64,000 bases of DNA from Anaerofilum hominis (GTDB lineage Bacteria; Bacillota; Clostridia; Oscillospirales; Ruminococcaceae). The notes under the pieces were generated by a model. That model saw only the letters and a program-made list of their open reading frames with translations. It had not been told where the DNA came from and searched no databases. Both the position numbers and the translations under genes were made by a program. The stretch spans positions 496,001 to 560,000 of the forward strand of contig NZ_JACONZ010000001.1 in NCBI RefSeq assembly GCF_014287275.1. Reading direction: 5' to 3'. This document shows positions 58,466 to 64,000 of this stretch, piece after piece; within the stretch, counting starts at the first letter, position 1, and every line of letters starts with the position of its first letter.

Positions 58466-59536
58466 TCACAGCACGATCAGATTTTTGTCAGACCTGCCCA
58501 GGATCTCACAGCCGTCCTCCGTCACGACCACCGCGTCCTCGATGCGCACGCCGAACTGTTCCGGCAGGTAGATGCCCGGCTCGATGGTCATGGTCATGCC
58601 GGCCCGCAGCACGGTGTTGTCCCGGGGCGAGCAGCGCGGGTCCTCGTGGATCTCAATGCCCAGCGAGTGGCCCAGACCGTGTCCAAACCGCCCCGCATAG
58701 CCCGCGCCGTCGATGACCTCCCGGGCGATGGCGTCCACTTCGCGGCCGGTCATGCCGGCCTTGATGGCTTTGCAGCAGGCGAGCTGCGCGCGCAGCACCG
58801 TGTCGTAGACCCGTTCCATCTCCGCGCTCAGGCCCCCCACCGCCACGGTGCGGGTCATGTCGGCGCAGTAGCCGCCCCATTTTGCGCCGTAGTCCATGGT
58901 GACGAGATCCCCCTGCTCGATCACCTTGTCCCCCGGCTCGCCGTGGGGCATGCTGGTCTTGGGCCCGCTGACAAAAATGATGGGGAACGCCAGCGCCCCC
59001 GCGCCGCGGCTGCGCATAAAGACCTCCATCTCCAGCGCCAGATCGATCTCGCGCACGCCGGGCCTGATCTTGCCGCAGATATAAGTAAAGCAGTCGTCGG
59101 TGAGCTTCTGCGCCTGTTTCATGCGCTCGATCTCCTCCGGCTCTTTGATCACCCGCAGGGCGCGGATGGCCTGGGAAAGCACCGGCGAAAGATCCACCTC
59201 CACGTCCGGCAGCGCGGCCCGCAGGCGGCCCGCATACGCCACGCTGACATCCTCCTCGGCGTACAGGCGCTTGACGCCGCGCTTTGCCAGCAGCTCACGC
59301 ACCTGGGCCAGGCCGTCCTGTTCTTCCACCACCCGGGCGTTTTTTGCCGTCCGGCCGGCCACCTCGATATAGCGCGAGTCGATCAAAAAAATGCTCTCAT
59401 CGGGAAAGATCAGCAGCGTGCCCGCATCGTCAGCGTCAAAGTCCAAAAAATAAAAACGGTTGGCCACTGTGGTCACAAGGGCGGCCTCGAACCCCTCCGG
59501 CATGGAGAGGGCGAGCTTTTGGCATCGGTTCAGCAT
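58466..59536 (-). CDS. Xaa-Pro aminopeptidase (M24B)
   Basis: 356 residues. N-terminal creatinase-like domain and C-terminal pita-bread fold. Metal ligands are present: VTMDYGAKWGGYCADMTRT (two Asp), GHGLGHSLGIEIHEDP (His), MTIEPGIYLPE (Glu) and IEDAVVVTEDG (Glu). Removes N-terminal residues before proline. AAAGGAG precedes ATG 59536. It is about 200 bases upstream of efp on the same strand; the pair is a common clostridial order. Confidence 0.94.
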   Translation of the reverse strand: MLNRCQKLALSMPEGFEAALVTTVANRFYFLDFDADDAGTLLIFPDESIFLIDSRYIEVAGRTAKNARVVEEQDGLAQVRELLAKRGVKRLYAEEDVSVAYAGRLRAALPDVEVDLSPVLSQAIRALRVIKEPEEIERMKQAQKLTDDCFTYICGKIRPGVREIDLALEMEVFMRSRGAGALAFPIIFVSGPKTSMPHGEPGDKVIEQGDLVTMDYGAKWGGYCADMTRTVAVGGLSAEMERVYDTVLRAQLACCKAIKAGMTGREVDAIAREVIDGAGYAGRFGHGLGHSLGIEIHEDPRCSPRDNTVLRAGMTMTIEPGIYLPEQFGVRIEDAVVVTEDGCEILGRSDKNLIVL

Positions 59537-59552
59537 TGGATGTCGCTCCTTT

Positions 59553-60425
59553 TCATTTTTTTGCGCCCGGCGCGCCGAGCGATTCATAATACAGCTTCAT
59601 GGCCTGCGCGTCCACCGCCTGGGTGCCCGCGGACTCACAGATCACCGTGGGGGTCAGCCCCCGCTCATAGCACAGCTCAAAGAACGGCTCAAAGTTGGGA
59701 CCGTACTCGGTATCGGCAAAGGTGAGGTGGCACTTTTCGCCCCCCTGCGTGTACTGGATCTTGGAAAAATGGACGTGGAAATTTTTGGCCCGGTCATCCC
59801 CCAGCGTGTCGGCCATCTCGTCCAGCACCGCGGCGAAATCCGCCTTGGAGGCAAGGCCCCCCAGCGTGCGGGCGTTGAGATGCCCAAAGTCGATGCAGGG
59901 CACGATGCGCCGGTCCACGCCGCACAGCGCCAGCACCTCGCTGAGGGTGCCCAGCTGGTTGATCTTGCCCATGGTCTCGGGGCAGGGCACGATATCGGAA
60001 AATCCCTTTTCATCCAGCGCTTCTATGGCCAGGCGCATGGTGTCCAGGGCCTTTGCCAGCGCCTCCTCCCGGCTCTGCTTGCCGCAGGAGCCGGAGTGAA
60101 AAATGATGCGCCTGCCCCCCAGGGACCGCACCGCCGCCGCGCTCTCGAGCAGATAGCGCACGCTGCCCACCCGCTTGGGTTCCTCCATGCTGGACATGGA
60201 GATATAATACGGCGCATGGACAGAAAAGCGGATGCCTTTTTCAGCCCCCAGGGCCCCCAGCTTCTGTCCGTTTTTCTCCGTCAGCCGCACGCCGCGGCCG
60301 CACTGGTATTCAAAGGCGTTCAAGCCGTAAGAGCACAGGTACTCCGGCACCTGGAACGCCGTCCTGTAGCCCAGCTCTTCAAAATCATCGGCGATGCCCG
60401 CCGTGCCGAAACGCAGTTCACTCAT
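59553..60425 (-). CDS. Endonuclease IV-like TIM-barrel protein
   Basis: 290 residues of the AP-endonuclease-2/xylose isomerase-like fold. Candidate metal ligands: HAPYYISM, IIFHSGS, PCPETMGK, CIDFGHLNA and FHVHFSKIQ, the order seen in Nfo-like proteins, though the family is divergent. It may be a DNA-repair nuclease or a sugar isomerase. ATG 60425 overlaps the yqeG stop by 8 bases (ATGAGTGA), so the two are co-translated. Confidence 0.82.
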   Translation of the reverse strand: MSELRFGTAGIADDFEELGYRTAFQVPEYLCSYGLNAFEYQCGRGVRLTEKNGQKLGALGAEKGIRFSVHAPYYISMSSMEEPKRVGSVRYLLESAAAVRSLGGRRIIFHSGSCGKQSREEALAKALDTMRLAIEALDEKGFSDIVPCPETMGKINQLGTLSEVLALCGVDRRIVPCIDFGHLNARTLGGLASKADFAAVLDEMADTLGDDRAKNFHVHFSKIQYTQGGEKCHLTFADTEYGPNFEPFFELCYERGLTPTVICESAGTQAVDAQAMKLYYESLGAPGAKK

Positions 60426-60927
60426 GCAATTTACCGCCTTTTTTGTAATAGCGGGCGAGGAAAGGCCGCTCCAGCACCCTTTTGAGCCGAATGTTCCACT
60501 TAGTGTCCGGCGCCACCGGCTGCACAAGCAGCATCGTCACACCGTAGAGCTTGGCCGCCAGGGTGTCGGTAAAGATCTGGTCTCCCACCAGCGCCATCCG
60601 CCCCTTTTCCACCCCAAAGGCCCTGCGCGCCAGGCGCAGGCCGCGCGAGGCGGGCTTTAGGCTGAAAGAGACGAAAGGCAGCCCCACCTTTTCTGCAAAG
60701 GGGCGCACCCGCCTGGCGACATTATTGGAGCTGATGCGCATCTCTATACCGCTTTGCCGCATCGCGTCCAGCCAGCGGGCCACGCCGGGGGCCAGCTCCT
60801 GGCTGTCGTGGGCCGTAAGGGTGTTGTCCACGTCCAGCACCAGGGCCGTGATGCCCTGCTGCCGCAAAAACTCCGGTGTGATCCGATCCACGCTTTTGAA
60901 GATGTAGTCCGGGCAAAAAACACTCAA
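60418..60927 (-). CDS. yqeG: YqeG-type HAD phosphatase
   Basis: 169 residues. HAD motif I LDVDNTLT, motif II ISSNN and a C-terminal VGDQIFTDTLAAKLYG are those of the YqeG (phosphatidylglycerophosphatase GEP4-like) group. Role inferred: removes phosphate from phosphatidylglycerophosphate or a related molecule. Start codon uncertain: TTG 60927 is 10 bases and CTG 60930 is 7 bases after AGGAG. I give the TTG, but the CTG gives the more typical spacing. Overlaps the TIM-barrel gene. Confidence 0.9.
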   Translation of the reverse strand: MSVFCPDYIFKSVDRITPEFLRQQGITALVLDVDNTLTAHDSQELAPGVARWLDAMRQSGIEMRISSNNVARRVRPFAEKVGLPFVSFSLKPASRGLRLARRAFGVEKGRMALVGDQIFTDTLAAKLYGVTMLLVQPVAPDTKWNIRLKRVLERPFLARYYKKGGKLHE

Positions 60928-60995
60928 CAGGGCTGCACTCCTTTTTTTCGCTGAGGCGCCGGGCGCGCAGGGCCCGGCAAAGTTCTGGAAAGTGG

Positions 60996-61041
60996 CAAAA
61001 AAGCGGACCTCCGGGGCAGGGTCGCCCTCAGGTCCGCTTTT
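60996..61041 (-). terminator. Terminator of rpsU
   Basis: AAAGCGGACCT (61040-61030) and AGGTCCGCTTT (61009-60999) on the minus strand, then TTTTG. Confidence 0.8.
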
Positions 61042-61073
61042 AGTTGCTGTCACAGCCGCGGCAGCCTGCAAAC

Positions 61074-61250
61074 TTATTTGAACTTGCGCTTGCGGGCGGC
61101 TTCGGACTTTTTCTTACGTTTCACGGAAGGCTTTTCATAGCACTCGCGCTTGCGTACTTCGGCAAGAACACCCGAACGCGCGCAGGAACGCTTAAAACGG
61201 CGCAGTGCACTGTCAAGTGATTCATTGTCCTTCACTCGGATTTCCGACAT
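61074..61250 (-). CDS. rpsU: Ribosomal protein S21
   Basis: 58 residues, strongly basic, of the S21 family: starts [23 protein letters not shown], then [20 protein letters not shown] and a Lys/Arg-rich tail ending RKRKFK. S21 helps base-pairing of mRNA with 16S rRNA on the 30S platform. Stop TAA at 61074-61076, ATG at 61250 with GGAGG 7 bases upstream. A promoter nearly identical to consensus is at 61350-61379, and a terminator follows. Confidence 0.96.
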   Translation of the reverse strand: MSEIRVKDNESLDSALRRFKRSCARSGVLAEVRKRECYEKPSVKRKKKSEAARKRKFK

Positions 61251-61349
61251 CTTTGTCCCTCCCTTAACACTTGAGGTAGGAGTATGACGCCCGGGAGGAA
61301 GCTGCGGAGCAGTTCATCCGCCCGCTCCCGCCAGAGAATCAACATTAGA

Positions 61350-61379
61350 ATTATACTCTATTTGCAGTGCCCGTGTCAA
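61350..61379 (-). promoter_or_regulatory. Strong promoter of rpsU
   Basis: On the minus strand: TTGACA (61379-61374), 18-nt spacer, TATAAT (61355-61350). Leader to the ATG is about 95 nt. Confidence 0.7.
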
Positions 61380-61648
61380 CCTCAAAGTTGACCGGGGCGG
61401 CAGAAACCGGTCCGGCGCAGGCATATTTTTCCCGTTTTGCCGCGCAGCGGGCCGAAAATCCGCCCGCACTTTTTTAACCTGTCCCAAATGGAAGAGCCGT
61501 TCCCAGCGTCAGCATCTGCCGCGGGCGCCGCCATTTTTCTGCAAAACGGGGCGCAGGGCAGGGCCGGGAGCCCTTCCCCGCCGGTGCGCGCCGGCGGTGG
61601 TCCCGCAGCGCGCCGAAACCGCCTGCCGCGCTTTCCCCGCGCCTGTGC
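61380..61648. other. Gene-free stretch downstream of leuS
   Basis: About 270 bases, GC-rich. Frames here lack support. No clear leuS terminator could be read. Confidence 0.4.
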
Positions 61649-64000
61649 TCAGCGGACCACCAGGTTGACCAGCTTGCCGGGCACGTAGATCTCTTTCACC
61701 ACGGTCTTGCCCTCCAACAGGGGGGCGATGCCGTCCGCCTGCTTTGCGGCGGCGATCGCCTCGGCCCCGCTGACGTCCGCCGCGGCCATAAAGCGGCCGC
61801 GCACCTTGCCGCACACCTGCACGGCCAGCTCGATGCGGGCATCCCGGCACTTGGCCTCGTCGTAAACGGGCCAGGCGGCATGGGCGATCTGTCCCTCAAA
61901 GCCCGCCTTTTCCCACAGCTCTTCGGTGATGTGCGGGGCAAAGGGGTTGAGCAGCAGCAGGAAAGTGCGGTACTCCTCCCGCGTGATGCCGCCCGCGGCG
62001 TCCAGTTCGTTGAGCAGGCTCATCAGGGCGGCGATGGCGGTGTTCATCTTGAGCTGCAGAATGTCTTCGCCCACCTTTTTGACTGTCTTGTGGAAGCTGG
62101 TCTCCAGCTGCGGACGGTACCCCTCGCCGGGCAGCAGCTTTTCCGACAGGTCAAAGACCCGCTCCAAAAAGCGCTTGCAGCCCTTGATGCTGGAAGAGGA
62201 CCAGGGAGCCGCCTTTTCAAAATCGCCGATGAACATCTCGTACAGGCGCATGGTGTCGGCACCGTACTGGTCGACGATATCGTCCGGGTTGACCACATTG
62301 CCGCGGGATTTCGACATTTTTTCGCCGTTCTCGCCCAGGATCATGCCGTGGCTGGTGCGCTTGGCATAGGGCTCGGCGGTGGGCACCACGCCGATGTCAT
62401 ACAGGAATTTGTGCCAGAAGCGGGAGTACAGCAGATGCAGCGTGGTGTGCTCCATGCCGCCGTTGTACCAGTCCACCGGCATCCAGTAGCGCAGCGCCTC
62501 GGGGCTGGCGATGGCCTGGTCGTTGTGGGGATCGCAATAGCGCAGGAAATACCAGCTGGAGCCCGCCCACTGGGGCATGGTGTCCGTCTCGCGCCGGGCC
62601 GGGCCGCTGCAGCAGGGGCAGGTGGTGTTGACCCAGTCGGTGAGGTGGGCCAGGGGGCTCTCGCCGTCCTCGGTGGGCTCGTAATTCTGCACCTCGGGCA
62701 GCTTCAGGGGCAGTTCGCTTTCGGGGAGAGGCTGCCAGCCGCATTTTTCACAGTGGACCATCGGGATGGGCTCGCCCCAGTAGCGCTGGCGGCTGAACAC
62801 CCAGTCGCGCAGCTTGAAGTTGGTCTTTTTGACCCCTTTGCCCTCTTTTTCCAGCCACTCGGTGATGGCCGTCTTGGCGTCCTCCACCGTCATGCCGGTC
62901 AAAAAGCCGCTGTTCACCATCACGCCGGTGGCACAGTCGGCAAAGGCCTCCCGCGAGATATCCCCGCCGGCGACCACTTCCACGATGGGCAGGCCGAACG
63001 CCTTGGCAAAATCGTAGTCGCGCTGGTCATGCCCGGGCACGGCCATGATGGCGCCGGTGCCATAGGTCGCCAGCACGTAATCGGAGATAAAGATGGGGAT
63101 CTGCTGCCCGTTTACCGGGTTGACGGCCATGACCCCCTCCAGCTGTACGCCGGTCTTGTCCTTTGCCAGCTCGGTGCGCTCAAAATCGCTCTTGCGGGCC
63201 GCAGCCTCGCGGTAGGCGCGCACCGCATCGATATTGGTGATCTTGTCCGCCCACTTGTCCACAAATTTGTGCTCGGGCGCGATGACCATATACGTGACGC
63301 CGAACAGCGTGTCGGGGCGGGTGGTGTAAACGATCATATCGTCGCCCTCGGTGGTGCCGAAGGTGACCTCGGCGCCGTGGCTGCGGCCGATCCAGTTTTT
63401 CTGCTGGGTGGTGACGCGGTCGATGAAATTGACCGTGTCCAGATCATCGATCAGGCGGTCCGCGTAAGCGGTGATGCGCAGCATCCACTGGCTTTTCACC
63501 TTGTGCACCACCGGGCTGTGGCAGCGCTCGCAGGTGCCGTTGACGACCTCCTCGTTGGCCAGCACCACCTTGCAGCCGGTGCACCAGTTGACGCTCATCT
63601 CCTTTTTATAGGCGAGCCCCTTTTTGTACAGCTGCAGAAAGATCCACTGGGTCCACTTGTAATAGCTGGGGTCGGTGGTGTTGACCTCACGGTCCCAGTC
63701 AAAGGAGAGGCCCAGGCTTTTGAGCTGGCTTTTGAAGCGGGCCACGTTGTTCCTCGTGACGATCTCGGGGTGGATATGGTTTTTCATCGCAAAGTTTTCA
63801 GTGGGCAGGCCAAAAGCGTCCCACCCCATCGGGTAAAGGACGTTGTACCCATCCAGCCGCTTTTTGCGCGCCACGATATCCAGCGCGGTGTAGCTGCGCG
63901 GGTGGCCTACGTGCAGCCCCTGGCCCGACGGATAGGGGAACTCCACCAGGGCGTAGAACTTGGGCAGGCTGAAATCCTGCTTTGCCGCAAAGGTGTGCTC
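61649..64000 (-). CDS. leuS: Leucyl-tRNA synthetase (partial, cut by window end)
   Basis: At least 783 residues, open to the window end, so the N-terminus (short, about 20 residues) is missing. Class I motifs: [20 protein letters not shown] (HIGH region) and KMSKSRGN. A Cys4 zinc-binding-like CTGCK...CERCHSP and CEKCGW...CPCCSG flank the catalytic core, and the CP1 editing domain (about residues 220-400) is present with [20 protein letters not shown]. The C-terminal domain ends [15 protein letters not shown]. Function: charges tRNA-Leu. No T-box or other leader can be seen as the start is outside. Confidence 0.97.
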   Translation of the reverse strand, partial: EHTFAAKQDFSLPKFYALVEFPYPSGQGLHVGHPRSYTALDIVARKKRLDGYNVLYPMGWDAFGLPTENFAMKNHIHPEIVTRNNVARFKSQLKSLGLSFDWDREVNTTDPSYYKWTQWIFLQLYKKGLAYKKEMSVNWCTGCKVVLANEEVVNGTCERCHSPVVHKVKSQWMLRITAYADRLIDDLDTVNFIDRVTTQQKNWIGRSHGAEVTFGTTEGDDMIVYTTRPDTLFGVTYMVIAPEHKFVDKWADKITNIDAVRAYREAAARKSDFERTELAKDKTGVQLEGVMAVNPVNGQQIPIFISDYVLATYGTGAIMAVPGHDQRDYDFAKAFGLPIVEVVAGGDISREAFADCATGVMVNSGFLTGMTVEDAKTAITEWLEKEGKGVKKTNFKLRDWVFSRQRYWGEPIPMVHCEKCGWQPLPESELPLKLPEVQNYEPTEDGESPLAHLTDWVNTTCPCCSGPARRETDTMPQWAGSSWYFLRYCDPHNDQAIASPEALRYWMPVDWYNGGMEHTTLHLLYSRFWHKFLYDIGVVPTAEPYAKRTSHGMILGENGEKMSKSRGNVVNPDDIVDQYGADTMRLYEMFIGDFEKAAPWSSSSIKGCKRFLERVFDLSEKLLPGEGYRPQLETSFHKTVKKVGEDILQLKMNTAIAALMSLLNELDAAGGITREEYRTFLLLLNPFAPHITEELWEKAGFEGQIAHAAWPVYDEAKCRDARIELAVQVCGKVRGRFMAAADVSGAEAIAAAKQADGIAPLLEGKTVVKEIYVPGKLVNLVVR

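Overview
The window looks like chromosomal DNA of a sporulating, GC-rich clostridial Firmicute (Oscillospiraceae/Ruminococcaceae-like). The gene set supports this: an IspH–ribosomal protein S1 fusion, dipicolinate synthase (dpaA/dpaB), the sigma-K checkpoint protein BofA beside a YaaL-like protein, IreB, a phenylalanine T-box, a CD1247-type protein, and strong GGAGG ribosome binding sites. Sigma-A promoters close to TTGNNN-17-TATAAT can be read in front of many genes. No rRNA or tRNA gene and no CRISPR array was found. The only mobile-element trace is a possible IS200/IS605 scrap near 24.2–24.4 kb.

Layout. 0.1–6 kb: comM, then a leftward run of murA, yycJ, rlmH and a C39-like cysteine-peptidase-fold protein. 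6–10 kb: two leftward paralogues with LysM, G5 and M23 domains. 10–14.6 kb: an RluA-type pseudouridine synthase, gdhA, a zinc-ribbon/TM2 protein, RNase P RNA, bofA and yaaL. 14.7–17.4 kb: an ornithine cyclodeaminase-like enzyme and a MATE transporter. 17.6–24.2 kb: an envelope-glycan module with lower GC, made of two convergent PTPS-related GT-C-like membrane proteins (one frameshifted), a GtrB-type glycosyltransferase and a DUF6311-like protein. 24.2–26.9 kb: an AT-richer ABC-2 exporter with a double-HTH MerR regulator. 27–33.4 kb: ispH-rpsA, plsC, cmk, a BaiN/HI0933 flavoprotein and dpaB/dpaA. 33.5–39 kb: an aldo/keto reductase with a ferredoxin tail, an acyltransferase-3, a head-less CCA-enzyme-like protein and murC. 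39–46 kb: a double P-II protein with DUF1538, a 3-hydroxyisobutyrate dehydrogenase-type enzyme, a degenerate M23 protein, an orphan MazF, a small P-loop kinase and acpS. 46–50 kb: the T-box and pheST. 50–54.5 kb: ireB, an M20 amidohydrolase, a conserved 107-residue protein, an MBL hydrolase and a D-2-hydroxyacid dehydrogenase. 54.7–57 kb: a second AT-richer island with a serine hydrolase and a methyltransferase. 57–64 kb: a CD1247-type protein, efp, an M24 aminopeptidase, a TIM-barrel protein with YqeG, rpsU and the 3' part of leuS.

How it fits together. Most of the window is core metabolism: cell-wall precursors (murA, murC), phospholipid (plsC), isoprenoid and translation genes. Sporulation genes (bofA, dpaAB) are mixed in. 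Three accessory blocks with lower GC hold the material most likely to have been transferred. The most unusual items are a GT-rich frameshift hotspot in a glycosyltransferase-like gene, genes whose best start codon is CTG placed after an ideal Shine-Dalgarno, a CCA-enzyme body/tail without its catalytic head, a MerR protein with two DNA-binding domains, an AT-rich codon patch inside ispH, a fused double P-II protein overlapping a DUF1538 membrane protein, and two leaders of about 300 nt with no gene.

All calls come from reading sequence, motifs and spacing by eye; no database search was run.
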